Positions 24,589 through 34,003 of a DNA stretch of 52,894 nucleotides are shown here, piece after piece (position 1 is the stretch's first letter; each line of letters begins with the position of its first letter). The stretch comes from Campylobacterota bacterium (lineage in GTDB: Bacteria; Campylobacterota; Campylobacteria; Campylobacterales; Sulfurimonadaceae), in assembly GCA_013607635.1 (NCBI GenBank), contig VCAY01000006.1, positions 1 to 52,894 of the forward strand, read 5' to 3'. The notes under the pieces were generated by a model. That model did no database searches and was not told the DNA's origin. It was given only the letters and a program-made list of their open reading frames with translations. The translations under genes and the position numbers were made by a program.

Positions 24589-25111
24589 TTCGCAAAGCCA
24601 CTCCTAAAAAGATAGCACCGATACCCAAGATGATATTCAGTGGTACCATATATTTGCCGATCAATCCAAGCGCTTTTTTTGCACCCTCCATATCGCCACT
24701 CTCTAGCAGTCTTTGTGCTTTGTTACGGCGTAAGATCATCGCAAAAAGGTTAACTGCCATCACCATCCATAAAACCTCTTTGAGATGGACAAGGTTATAG
24801 ATATACATCGCATAATCATCGATCACATTCCCGTTAGCATCCACAGCAGCTGCGCGAAAACCAAGACCCACCGCCATAATCACCGCAGTAATGATCAAAA
24901 TAATTACCAATGGTGACACAATGGCAAAAAGTCGTTTCAGTGCGTGTGCTGTGCGGGGTAATCTCTGCGCAGGCTCTAACTCCGCAAATGAGTGGTGCGC
25001 GGCAAAACGGATCGCTATCATCCCGCCAACCCACACAACGGCACTCATGACATGTAAAAAAACTATAAGTGTTCTATGCTCGGCAAAAAGTTGTATCATA
25101 AGATCTTTCAT
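24578..25111 (-). CDS. four-TM membrane protein, CopD/HemJ-like
   Basis: 177 residues with four hydrophobic helices (about 15-37, 60-84, 103-125, 152-172). TM1 holds HVMSAVVWVGG, and a second histidine starts TM3 (HLKEVLW). This H-x6-W-x-GG pattern is typical of CopD-like and HemJ-like haem or copper membrane proteins. I infer metal or haem binding by these histidines; the substrate is unknown. It lies between alaS (end to end, sharing base 25111) and maf (11-nt overlap). Confidence 0.65.
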   Translation of the reverse strand: MKDLMIQLFAEHRTLIVFLHVMSAVVWVGGMIAIRFAAHHSFAELEPAQRLPRTAHALKRLFAIVSPLVIILIITAVIMAVGLGFRAAAVDANGNVIDDYAMYIYNLVHLKEVLWMVMAVNLFAMILRRNKAQRLLESGDMEGAKKALGLIGKYMVPLNIILGIGAIFLGVALRNAY

Positions 25112-27663
25112 TATCCAAGAACCTCCGTTATATAAGCTTTTGCAGCCTCTTTTGCTTCAGGGAGTTTTGTCACATCCTTACCACCCGCTTGGGCAAAATC
25201 AGGTCTGCCTCCACCGCCGCCGCCAAGCACGGGAGCTACTTTTTTGATCCAATCACCCGCTTTGGCATCGCAACCTTTAACACCTGCGGCGATAAGCACC
25301 TTATCCCCTTTGACCTGAAAAAGCATCGCGGCAACTTGATCGTTTTGGTTTTTAAGCGCATCGATCTTCTCTTTGATATCACCGCTTGGCAACTCCTCGA
25401 TCACTACAGCCACACCGCCGATCTCATCAGCTTCGATCTCAACTTTGGCAGCTTCAAGCGCCTCTTTGACTTCAGTTTTAAGCGTATCGATCGTAGATTT
25501 CAAGCGATTAATCCCCGCAATCACATCGCTGTTTTTCACCTCCGCTTCAATCTGTTTTAAAAGGGTGCGCTGATCGCAGAAATGATCGTACGCCGCTTTG
25601 CCACACACCGCTTCGATCCTACGCACACCAGCACTGACACCACTCTCTTTGGTGATAATAAAGCTGCCTATGTTTGCAGTGTTGTCAACATGGATACCCC
25701 CACAAAACTCAATACTTGCCTTATCAAAACTCACAACCCTAACCTCATCGCCGTACTTCTCACCAAACTGGCTTTTTGCACCCGATTTTTTCGCTGCCTC
25801 AATTGGCAACACCTCTGTTTTTCTTGCAATTCCACGCGTTACAAGTGCATTCACTCGTTGCTCAATCTCGGCTATCTCTTCGTGAGTTAGCGCTTTTGGA
25901 TGGGAAAAGTCAAAACGGAGTCTTTTGGCTTCCACAAGTGAGCCCGCTTGGCTTATGTGATCGCCCAAAACATCATAAAGTACCGCATGAAGCAGGTGTG
26001 TTGCGGAGTGGTGTTTGGTGATCTCTGCTCTTGAGATAGCAACATGCGCATCCACTACCATACCAACTTGAAGATCTTTGCTTACCTCAATGTGTGAGAG
26101 ATTAAGCCCAAAAAACTTCTTGGTATCAAGCACTTTGGCAAACCCTTCTAGCTCACCGATATCACCACACTGCCCACCACTTTCAGCATAAAACGGTGTA
26201 ATGTCAAGGTAAACCCACCCTTGCTCACCCGCTTTGAGTGTTTGGACTCTTTTAAACTCGCTATCTAGCAGTGCTTTGACTTCACCTGAGTGCTTAGTAA
26301 ACTCATAGCCGACAAAAGTGTTCTCCCCAAGCTCCTCTAAAAGCTCTTTAAAATCACCATGCACCGCCTCATCGCCGCTGCCTTTCCACGCCGCTTTGGC
26401 TCGCTCTCTTTGTGCTTGCATCAAAGCATCAAACTTTGCAATATCGAGTGCGATCGATTGCTCACGAAGCATATCTTCAGTCAAATCAAGTGGGAAACCA
26501 AAAGTATCGTAGAGTTTAAACGCTACCTCGCCGCTAAAAGTATCTTTGGTGTTTGCGAGCTCTTTTTCAAACAGTTCGATCCCAGACTCGATCGTTTTGA
26601 AAAATCTCGCCTCTTCAAGCTCGATCTGCTCTTTAACAACCTCAGCTTTTTGCTCCAGATAACCATACTCACTTTTCATAATCGCCACCAGGGTATCGAC
26701 AAGTTTATACATAAACGGCTCTTTAAACCCAAGAAGATAGCCATGACGCACCGCACGACGCAGGATACGTCGCAGCACATAGCCACGCCCCTCGTTGGAG
26801 AAGTTCACACCCTGAGCGAGTAAAAACACCGCCGTTCTTATGTGATCGGCGATCACTCGATAGCTCGCTCCCGTCTCATACAGATACTCTTTGCCAATGA
26901 GCTCAACAACTTTGTTGATGATCGGCATAAAAAGGCTTGAGCCGTAGTTGGAGGTTGCCCCCTCCTTAAGTGCCACAACACGCTCTAACCCCATACCGGT
27001 ATCGATCGAAGGCTTGGCAAGGGGGATTCGCTCGCCACCTTTTTCTTTGACCTCATACTGCATAAAAACAAGGTTCCAGATCTCTAAGAAGCGATCACCC
27101 TCACCCCCCATATAATCCTCCGGGCCGTTAAACCTCTCGGCTCCCTGATCGTAAAAGATCTCACTACAAGGTCCACACGGTCCTGTATCTCCCATCGACC
27201 AAAAGTTGTCTTTATCACCCATACGCATAATGCGATCTTTGGCGATATATTTCGCCCAGATAGCCTCAGCCTCATCATCACTCTCATGCACCGTCACCCA
27301 AAGCTTCTGCTTTGGAAACTCCAAAACTTCGGTAATAAACTCCCAAGCGTAAGCGATCGCATCCTCTTTGAAATAATCCCCAAAACTAAAGTTACCAAGC
27401 ATCTCAAAAAAAGTGTGGTGGCGTGCTGTGTGACCCACATTTTCAAGGTCATTGTGCTTCCCACCTGCACGGATACATGTCTGGCACGAAGTTGCACGAG
27501 GGTTTGTGGGAATCGGAACCTCACCAGTAAAGATCGACTTAAAAGGCACCATCCCTGCATTATTAAACAACAGTGTTGCATCGTCTGGCACAAGGGCAGC
27601 GGAATCCACTCTTGTATGCCCTTTGGATTCAAAAAACTTCAGAAACTCTTCTCTAATATCCAT
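25111..27663 (-). CDS. alaS: alanyl-tRNA synthetase
   Basis: 850 residues, class II synthetase that charges tRNA-Ala. The N-terminal catalytic core carries [10 protein letters not shown], the class II motif 2 region and the GMGLERV motif 3. The editing domain carries the zinc site HSATHLLH and CGGIHVDNT. The C-terminal C-Ala domain ends in the glycine-rich [16 protein letters not shown]. All essential motifs are intact. It appears to begin the minus-strand operon through the CopD-like gene, maf, bioF, the ABC ATPase and PBP1A. Upstream of it is the border of the restriction-modification island. Confidence 0.97.
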   Translation of the reverse strand: MDIREEFLKFFESKGHTRVDSAALVPDDATLLFNNAGMVPFKSIFTGEVPIPTNPRATSCQTCIRAGGKHNDLENVGHTARHHTFFEMLGNFSFGDYFKEDAIAYAWEFITEVLEFPKQKLWVTVHESDDEAEAIWAKYIAKDRIMRMGDKDNFWSMGDTGPCGPCSEIFYDQGAERFNGPEDYMGGEGDRFLEIWNLVFMQYEVKEKGGERIPLAKPSIDTGMGLERVVALKEGATSNYGSSLFMPIINKVVELIGKEYLYETGASYRVIADHIRTAVFLLAQGVNFSNEGRGYVLRRILRRAVRHGYLLGFKEPFMYKLVDTLVAIMKSEYGYLEQKAEVVKEQIELEEARFFKTIESGIELFEKELANTKDTFSGEVAFKLYDTFGFPLDLTEDMLREQSIALDIAKFDALMQAQRERAKAAWKGSGDEAVHGDFKELLEELGENTFVGYEFTKHSGEVKALLDSEFKRVQTLKAGEQGWVYLDITPFYAESGGQCGDIGELEGFAKVLDTKKFFGLNLSHIEVSKDLQVGMVVDAHVAISRAEITKHHSATHLLHAVLYDVLGDHISQAGSLVEAKRLRFDFSHPKALTHEEIAEIEQRVNALVTRGIARKTEVLPIEAAKKSGAKSQFGEKYGDEVRVVSFDKASIEFCGGIHVDNTANIGSFIITKESGVSAGVRRIEAVCGKAAYDHFCDQRTLLKQIEAEVKNSDVIAGINRLKSTIDTLKTEVKEALEAAKVEIEADEIGGVAVVIEELPSGDIKEKIDALKNQNDQVAAMLFQVKGDKVLIAAGVKGCDAKAGDWIKKVAPVLGGGGGGRPDFAQAGGKDVTKLPEAKEAAKAYITEVLG

Positions 27664-27717
27664 TACTCGTTATCTCTTTTTATAAAATTACGCGATTATA
27701 TCCAAAAAGTGCTAAAT

Positions 27718-27850
27718 TTACCCATTTTTACAGTACAGTTCTTGACGCACTTTTAAGCTTTCATGATTCTCATCCCAAATAGGAATATTTGTATAAAACT
27801 GCTCCATCATCCGTGCAGCGATCCCGCTGCCGGTTGCAATCTGCTCTGAT
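27718..27850 (-). pseudogene. possible 3' fragment of an unrecognised gene
   Basis: The 314-bp gap between alaS and res contains no intact gene. On the minus strand a stretch ending at TAA 27718-27720 reads like real protein (EQIATGSGIAARMMEQF, then YTNIPIWDENHESLKVRQEL), but it has no convincing start and is open only back to a stop near 27937. On the plus strand, 27848-27994 encodes a lysine/glutamate-rich stretch (KTLQLEEAGFKSTKEHEAL) that also looks coding-like. I read the region as fragments left where the island joins. I do not recognise either fragment. Confidence 0.3.
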
Positions 27851-27977
27851 GAAAAAACACTGTGTATCTCAAAAACGCTCCAGCTTGAAGAAGCGGGTTT
27901 TAAATCTACAAAAGAGCATGAAGCACTTACCCAAAAAGCTCAAGAGGAAAGACACTCCTACCAAGAAGCACAAAACC

Positions 27978-30872
27978 CTAGTACAAAATCTCCCTAATGA
28001 TCTCTACCATTTTATCGCCCCTAAATTGTTTTTTAAACTCTATTTTCACTACATCGCTCAAATGTTCAAAAAGCTTCTGTGCGTGTTTTATTTTCTGTTT
28101 CTCATCATCAAATAGATCTCTTTTGCCCTTATCTTTTGTCTCTACAATGAGATGTAGCTTCTTTTTGCCATCCTTATTTTTTACGACATAAGCAAAATCT
28201 GGGCTATATGTTCCCCCACCTGCTACCGGTATCTTGATTGAGTTTTTAGGAATTTTTGTAAATACTATCACCTCTTTTATTTCACTTTGAATATTTTCTT
28301 TCTCCAAATCGCTATCATAATAAAGCGCATCGAGAAGATAACTATCTGCTACCTTGTCATCGGAGTATTTCACTCCCACATCACTGGCATTAATGCTCTC
28401 TAGGGGTTTACCATCTATATCTGTAAATTTTGTTGGGTGTATTTTGTTAGCCACATTTTTGTAGCCAATTGAAAAATCTGAAAAAGCATGATCTAGGAGA
28501 TACTTGTTAAAACCTGCTTTTATTATTCGTATTGTTTGTTGATTGAGATAGCAGTTAATATCAAGTTGCTCTTTTATAGACATAAATACACGGTGAAGTG
28601 TTTGTATGTTGAGGCTAAGTGTTTTGCTAAGTTCGATCAAAAATGTTTTATAACTCATAGTTGAGATAGGTAGTATCTCATCATCCACACTCTCTATCTC
28701 TTTGTAAAAGGCTACGCCCTCTTCAAAGATGATACTTCCTATTTTCGTTGTAACACCTTGGGGTTTGAAGTTTTTTGTATTATCTTCAAGATAACCTTGA
28801 AACAGTGTTTCAAACTTACTTTCATCTTCTATTTTGTACTCCAAGACAACCTTTTGGTTAATGCTCTCCCATAGCGATTTAAGTTCATCATATTTACCTG
28901 CTCTTAAACTCACTTTATCTCGTTTGCTTCCTGCATTTCTAATTTTGTTTTTACCAACACCTGCAAATGCATCAGGATACATAGTAGTTACAATCTCATA
29001 ACCACCCTCTTTAAAGTCATTATTTCTTTTGATAGCTCCTGCATCATCGAGTGTTTCAAGTAGTGTATCCTCATCGACACCATAAGCCTCTGTAATCTTT
29101 TTAATGAGTTCTTCTGTCAATTTATTTGGCACTATATCACTACTAAATGCTCCTGATTTTTCGTTAATCTCACTTATAAGCGTATCGACAAATCTTTTTT
29201 CAGTAAAATCTACAAAATAGTGAAGATCAAAACTCTCATCTTTGACCCTGCTCATATACTCATTAACTGGGAGTCTAAGTCCACGCCCAACCTCTTGGAG
29301 CTTGGAGGTGGTACTGCCGCTGCTTCTTAGCTTGCAAATTTGAAACACATTGGGGTTATCCCACCCCTCTCTCAGTGTCCATTTGGAGAAGATAAAGCGT
29401 CTTGGATTTTCCAAACTAAGCAGAGCCTCTTTATCATGCAAAATCTCTGCAATCTCTTTTTCTATCTTTTCATCTTTTTCGCTGTTGTCTTTTGAGAAGT
29501 ATCCGCCATGTATGAGGCTTATATCTTTTAATGATTTCTCCAAATATGCCTTATATCTCTCATCGCTTACACACTCTAGCTCTTTTTGTAAATAGGCTTT
29601 AGCCATGCGTTCAAATTTCTCTTTAAGGGATCCTGAGATGCCGTTCTCTTCACGATATCCCTCAATATCATCGATAAAAAAGAGCGTAAGCGGTTTAATA
29701 CGCACTTCGCGACTCATAAGATCTCTCTCTATCTCAAAATGGTTTGCAATAGCCTCTTGCATCATTTTATCCTGCAACGACTCAGCATAAGAGTATGGGT
29801 TAAGTCTGCTATCTTTTTTTAACTCCAGCCCATTACTTAAAACAACAACACTTTTGTTAAGTGACTCGATAAAGAGATCTCTCATCTCTGGATGTACGGT
29901 AGCCATACTCTCTTTTTTCCCTACTTTAAACTTTCTCTTTTTACCATTTTCATTGAGTTCAAAAGTGGCTTCGCTTCCATCAGTACTTTTAAGTGTTACG
30001 ATCGCATCTTTCTCCCCGTCAAACTCCTCTACATGAGCTACAACACCTTTTACAAGATTATCGTTAAAAGCATCTACCGCACTCAGTCGATAGATAAGAT
30101 GATGAAACTCATCGTTAAAAGTTGCACCAAAACGGAGAATAAACTGCGATCCAAACTTCTGTATATTTTCGTATGTTTTACCCTTAGGAGGGAATTTATG
30201 AGGCTCATCGATGATGGTAAAGGGGTGTGTTGAGGCAATGGCTCCAAATGGGGTGTTGTATCTGTCAAAGAGAGTTACATCAAACTTTTTACTCATCGTA
30301 TCGGAGTTAATCATCCCTGCATTGATAACAAGCACATGCACACTTTTTGATCCGCTACTGTCAGCCTCTACAAACTCTCTTAGAGCTTGAGGCATATAGG
30401 CTTTTTTGTTTTTCTTTGTTTTTTGGCTCTGCACTACATAGGTTTTGATATTGGTACCATACTCTTGTCGAAAGTGTTCTGCTGTAGCTTTTGCTTTGAG
30501 GAAATTTACCGTACCTGCCTTGATGGAGAGTGTAGGTACAACCACCACAAATTTATGGATGCCAAGTTGTTTGTGTAGCTCTAGCATCGCTTTGGTGTAG
30601 GTGTAGGTTTTCCCCGTACCTGTCTCCATCATAATATCAATCACCCTATCAAAACTATCACATCCATCATACTCAATATGGTTTTTGCTTTTGATTTCGG
30701 CAATGTTTTGACAAAATTTATAACTTGGACTATACTCAATAATCGGGTTAGAGACTTTTGCCATTGCTCTCTCATCAAGCTCCTTGGCAATAGCTTGATT
30801 AAACACCGTCATTATCGACTCAACCGCTGCTACCTGATGGGGTAGATTTCGCTCAAACTTAAATCCTGCCAT
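27978..30872 (-). CDS. res: type III restriction enzyme, Res subunit
   Basis: 964 residues. The SF2 helicase/translocase part has Walker A METGTGKT (82-89), the DEPH box (222-225), a SAT-like FGATF, and motif VI in LQEVGRGLRLPV. A C-terminal PD-(D/E)xK nuclease is visible as YSPDFAYVV followed by LHLIVETKDKG. Type III enzymes cut DNA after ATP-driven communication between two inversely oriented sites. It follows mod by a single base and must be co-expressed with it. All catalytic motifs look intact, so restriction should be active. Confidence 0.93.
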   Translation of the reverse strand: MAGFKFERNLPHQVAAVESIMTVFNQAIAKELDERAMAKVSNPIIEYSPSYKFCQNIAEIKSKNHIEYDGCDSFDRVIDIMMETGTGKTYTYTKAMLELHKQLGIHKFVVVVPTLSIKAGTVNFLKAKATAEHFRQEYGTNIKTYVVQSQKTKKNKKAYMPQALREFVEADSSGSKSVHVLVINAGMINSDTMSKKFDVTLFDRYNTPFGAIASTHPFTIIDEPHKFPPKGKTYENIQKFGSQFILRFGATFNDEFHHLIYRLSAVDAFNDNLVKGVVAHVEEFDGEKDAIVTLKSTDGSEATFELNENGKKRKFKVGKKESMATVHPEMRDLFIESLNKSVVVLSNGLELKKDSRLNPYSYAESLQDKMMQEAIANHFEIERDLMSREVRIKPLTLFFIDDIEGYREENGISGSLKEKFERMAKAYLQKELECVSDERYKAYLEKSLKDISLIHGGYFSKDNSEKDEKIEKEIAEILHDKEALLSLENPRRFIFSKWTLREGWDNPNVFQICKLRSSGSTTSKLQEVGRGLRLPVNEYMSRVKDESFDLHYFVDFTEKRFVDTLISEINEKSGAFSSDIVPNKLTEELIKKITEAYGVDEDTLLETLDDAGAIKRNNDFKEGGYEIVTTMYPDAFAGVGKNKIRNAGSKRDKVSLRAGKYDELKSLWESINQKVVLEYKIEDESKFETLFQGYLEDNTKNFKPQGVTTKIGSIIFEEGVAFYKEIESVDDEILPISTMSYKTFLIELSKTLSLNIQTLHRVFMSIKEQLDINCYLNQQTIRIIKAGFNKYLLDHAFSDFSIGYKNVANKIHPTKFTDIDGKPLESINASDVGVKYSDDKVADSYLLDALYYDSDLEKENIQSEIKEVIVFTKIPKNSIKIPVAGGGTYSPDFAYVVKNKDGKKKLHLIVETKDKGKRDLFDDEKQKIKHAQKLFEHLSDVVKIEFKKQFRGDKMVEIIREILY

Positions 30873-30873
30873 C

Positions 30874-32829
30874 TTAATATCTCACTATGAGGTCTAACTC
30901 TATAGATTTTTTATTGGCGTAAGAGCTTAATGCTTCTTCGAGCTCTCGTTGGTGTTTGCTTGCAAAGTTATATCCAAACATCACCACACGGCTAGGCTCA
31001 AAAGTTTTATCGCTATCTAACTTTTCTATAAGCTTTTTGAGTGCTTCTGTGCTAAATCCTGAATGCACAAAATAGAGTGTTTCATTACCAAGACAAGCTT
31101 CATAACCAGCCAAATCAATCTTGCTTAGTTCATGGCTAAGTTCCATACCATCATGAACTTTCCAAGTGGTTAAAAGCACTTCAAGCTCTTCATCACTAAG
31201 CTTACTTCCATCAAAAAGCGTTGTCTCCTCTTGAAGCTCTTCAATATCGTCTAGGTATCCATCCCATACAGGAATTGTCTCATAGATTTTAAAACCGAGA
31301 TCTCCTTTATAGTCTGGATTCTCTGTAGCGATTTTGACTGCTGCTTTTTCGATGCGGGCTTTTGTAATGTCAAAGATGGTTTTATATCCAGCTTTATAGG
31401 CTTCCGATTTCTCATCTGTCTCTTCTGGGATTTGTACGGTGATAAACTCTCTATTACCCCCATCCTCTGCATTGAGTTGCATCACTGCATGGGCTGTTGT
31501 GCCTGAGCCTGCGAAGAAGTCTAGAATGATATTTTTATCCTTCTCTTGTGTACCAATCACAATAAAATCCTTAATCAATTCTATTGGCTTAGGATTTGAA
31601 AATAGTCTCTCATTAAATAAATCTTTTATGCTTTTTATACCATTTCCACTACTGTATTGTGGTTTATAAAATATTGATTTTGGCTTTTTAGATGGCATTT
31701 CGCCAATCGAAGGTCTTTGTTTTTTATAAATCCCTATACTTCCATTTCTTGATACAATAATCTCTGTTGATTCTCTTCTGATTTTATCTTTACTCCACCT
31801 CCATGACATCTCTTTATTATTTGTAATAGGGTATAGAGTAACTAAATTGCCTGTATAGCTCTTGGGAGGTTGATTATTTTCTGCAACATAAACAGTATCA
31901 TTGTCATCGATAAAGACTGGAAAAAAGAGATTTGGTCTCTTTTCTCGTGGAGCATTTCCACCTGTCGCTTTCAAATTTGCCCCATGCTTGTAGTAACCTT
32001 TTTCATCTTCTTTCCACTCTTCTAATTCATCATCAGCAATTTTAAATTCACCTAATCTAGTATTCTCTTTATTTTTGACATAAACAATTGTATATTCATG
32101 TGTACCGGAAAAACCATATTCGTCATTATTTCCTTTTAAATTCATAATTGTAGGCAATGCTGCTACAAAATTCTCCTCTCCAAAAATCTCATCACAAAGT
32201 AACTTCAACTGTGCCTGTTCGTTATCATCAATAGAGATAAAAATCACCCCATCATCTTTGAGCAGATGTCTTGCCACATAAAGCCGTGGGTACATAAAAG
32301 TAAGCCATGCAGAGTGGGAGTTGGCACTGCTTTGAGTAAACTCAAGTATTCTTTTAGCCTCATCAATCTCAATACCCGCTAAACGACTAAGCTCTTCAGG
32401 TCGAAACTTTCTATCATCGCTATAAACAAACCCATCCGATCCTGTGTTATATGGCGGATCGATATAGATCATCTTGATAGACTCTGCATAAGCGTTTGAG
32501 AGGTGCTTGAGTACTTCGAGATTATCACCTTTTATGAGGAGATTTTGACTCTCTTTGTTTTGTTCTTTGGTATTGTGCTCTTTAACTTCTTTGAGGAGCA
32601 TGCGAGGATTTTCATTGGCAAGGAATCTTGCATAGCTTTTTCCAAGCCAGTTAAGAGAGTAGCTCTCCTTTGAGAGTTCAACTCCACTCTCCCCCACAAT
32701 CTCCTCCATCTTATGGATGATAAAATTTCCATCTTTATCAAAACATTGTGGAAAGTTTTTTTTAAGAAGTTCTATTTGTTGAGAGTTAGCAGTAATATCT
32801 GTATTATCATTGAGTATCTCTTTTTGCAT
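30874..32829 (-). CDS. mod: type III DNA methyltransferase, Mod subunit
   Basis: 651 residues. Catalytic motif IV, DPPYNTG (124-130), comes before the SAM-binding motif I, FFAGSGTT (about 437-444), giving the beta-class order of N6-adenine methyltransferases. The region between them, roughly residues 220-430, is the target-recognition domain and looks AT-richer than its surroundings. Mod methylates one strand of an asymmetric site and gives Res its specificity. I place the start at ATG 32829 (AAAGGT at 7 nt): the longer frame begins inside the TATAAT box. No simple-sequence repeat for phase variation is visible. Confidence 0.93.
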   Translation of the reverse strand: MQKEILNDNTDITANSQQIELLKKNFPQCFDKDGNFIIHKMEEIVGESGVELSKESYSLNWLGKSYARFLANENPRMLLKEVKEHNTKEQNKESQNLLIKGDNLEVLKHLSNAYAESIKMIYIDPPYNTGSDGFVYSDDRKFRPEELSRLAGIEIDEAKRILEFTQSSANSHSAWLTFMYPRLYVARHLLKDDGVIFISIDDNEQAQLKLLCDEIFGEENFVAALPTIMNLKGNNDEYGFSGTHEYTIVYVKNKENTRLGEFKIADDELEEWKEDEKGYYKHGANLKATGGNAPREKRPNLFFPVFIDDNDTVYVAENNQPPKSYTGNLVTLYPITNNKEMSWRWSKDKIRRESTEIIVSRNGSIGIYKKQRPSIGEMPSKKPKSIFYKPQYSSGNGIKSIKDLFNERLFSNPKPIELIKDFIVIGTQEKDKNIILDFFAGSGTTAHAVMQLNAEDGGNREFITVQIPEETDEKSEAYKAGYKTIFDITKARIEKAAVKIATENPDYKGDLGFKIYETIPVWDGYLDDIEELQEETTLFDGSKLSDEELEVLLTTWKVHDGMELSHELSKIDLAGYEACLGNETLYFVHSGFSTEALKKLIEKLDSDKTFEPSRVVMFGYNFASKHQRELEEALSSYANKKSIELDLIVRY

Positions 32830-32857
32830 GTTTTTTACCTTTGTTAAAAGAAAATCC

Positions 32858-32863
32858 ATTATA
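32858..32863 (-). promoter_or_regulatory. -10 box of the mod-res operon
   Basis: TATAAT on the minus strand at 32863-32858, overlapping the upstream ATG at 32859 that a long-frame annotation would use. It implies a leader of about 22 nt and an operon separate from the fic gene upstream. Confidence 0.5.
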
Positions 32864-32914
32864 CTAAAAATTCTCTTTCTTAAAGATAAGCAATAAACAG
32901 TCTCGATCGTCCCA

Positions 32915-33892
32915 TCAATTTTTTTGTATCTCTATGATCTTCCAATAACCTTTACGATTACTGCCTATGCGTTCAATTTTCTTTTGCTCTTTGAGTTTTT
33001 CAAGATCTCGTTTGATGGTCTTGTCACTGACCAATAAAATCTCAGAGAGCTTACGCACACTCATATCTGGCGTTTTGGCAAGATGTTCAAGTATAGACTC
33101 AAGTCTATCTTTGGGGACATTATCGGGGTCATTTTTGGGGACATTTTGTATAGTTTGTAGAATCATCTCCAACATAAACTCGACAAATGGGGTGCTTTCA
33201 CCGTCACTTCCTGCTACTTCAAGGGCATGGTAGTAGGCATCTTGATGATCCCTGATGATACTCTCGGTAGGCATTGAAGCAAAAATCGGTTTCCATCGAT
33301 GTAGGATAACACTCTGCCAGAGTCTGCCTATCCTGCCGTTACCATCACTAAAAGGATGAATAAATTCAAACTCATAATGAAACACACAACTTTTAATCAG
33401 AAGATGCTCATCGCTCTTTGCCAACCAGTTAAAAAGCTGTTGCATAAGCTCAGGCACACGCTCAAATGGTGGTGCTACATGACTGACCCCCTCGCTACTA
33501 CCTACACCGACATTTACATTTCTAAAACTTCCTGCACTCTTTAAGATACCCTTCATCATCAGCTCATGGGCTTTTAAAAGATCGTCCAGTTTATCATAAC
33601 GATAGCTCTCCATTTGTGAATATGCAGCAATAGCACCTTCCACCTCTGCTACTTCCAGCATCGTGCCCAGTACTCTTTTACCATCTAGTATTGCGGTAAT
33701 CTTCTCTTCACCCAGAAAATTCCCTTCTATCTCAAGCGTACCGGCAAGTGTCTTAATACGATTTTTCTTTCTTAAAATGGGCGGAATAGCTTCTTTGGTA
33801 TTGTGTTCTAAGTTTGTTAATGCTTCACTTATCTGAGTACTTAAATGAAGCATCTTGGAAGTAAGAGTATAGAGAGGTTTATAGCCTGACAT
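32915..33892 (-). CDS. Fic-family protein with C-terminal winged helix
   Basis: 325 residues. The N-terminal part holds the inhibitory helix motif TLEIEGN (52-58), of the (S/T)xxxE(G/N) form, so this is a class II, self-inhibited Fic protein. The active-site loop is HPFSDGNGR (179-187). The last about 65 residues (SVRKLSEILLVSDKTIKRDL) form a DeoR-like winged helix that should bind DNA. Fic proteins AMPylate target proteins; the target is unknown. I start at ATG 33892; the frame extends to 33916. It starts 4 nt after a 25-codon ORF and lies 52 bp before the mod promoter. Confidence 0.88.
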   Translation of the reverse strand: MSGYKPLYTLTSKMLHLSTQISEALTNLEHNTKEAIPPILRKKNRIKTLAGTLEIEGNFLGEEKITAILDGKRVLGTMLEVAEVEGAIAAYSQMESYRYDKLDDLLKAHELMMKGILKSAGSFRNVNVGVGSSEGVSHVAPPFERVPELMQQLFNWLAKSDEHLLIKSCVFHYEFEFIHPFSDGNGRIGRLWQSVILHRWKPIFASMPTESIIRDHQDAYYHALEVAGSDGESTPFVEFMLEMILQTIQNVPKNDPDNVPKDRLESILEHLAKTPDMSVRKLSEILLVSDKTIKRDLEKLKEQKKIERIGSNRKGYWKIIEIQKN

Positions 33893-33896
33893 AACT

Positions 33897-33974
33897 CTAT
33901 GCTGCCTCTCTTCCAATAGAGATATTTGGGTCTAAAACTTCTTTTATTTGTTGAAGTATCTCAGTGCTATTCAT
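33897..33974 (-). CDS. 25-residue micro-ORF coupled to fic
   Basis: The ORF begins MNSTEILQQIKEVLDPNISI and ends GREAA. A very strong ribosome binding site (GGGGGAG) stands 8 nt before the ATG, stronger than that of fic itself, whose ATG follows its stop after 4 nt. This could be the 5' end of a chromosomal gene cut short when the fic-RM island arrived, a coupled leader peptide, or a small partner protein. It resembles no known Fic antitoxin; the inhibitory motif is already in Fic. Confidence 0.4.
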   Translation of the reverse strand: MNSTEILQQIKEVLDPNISIGREAA

Positions 33975-34003
33975 AATGCAATCTCCCCCCTTATGACTTA
34001 ACC

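Noticed and set aside
27789-28115. 108-codon plus-strand ORF across the res 3' end
   Set aside because: Its second half lies on the res coding strand in antisense, and the composition is a long lysine-rich run without a ribosome binding site.
28500-32800. Phase-variation repeats in mod or res
   Set aside because: Searched by eye for homopolymer or short tandem runs that could shift the frame; only short A/T runs were seen, nothing comparable to known phase-variable mod genes.
32830-32859. Ten-residue extension of Mod
   Set aside because: Its ATG is part of the TATAAT -10 box, and AAAGGT stands before ATG 32829.
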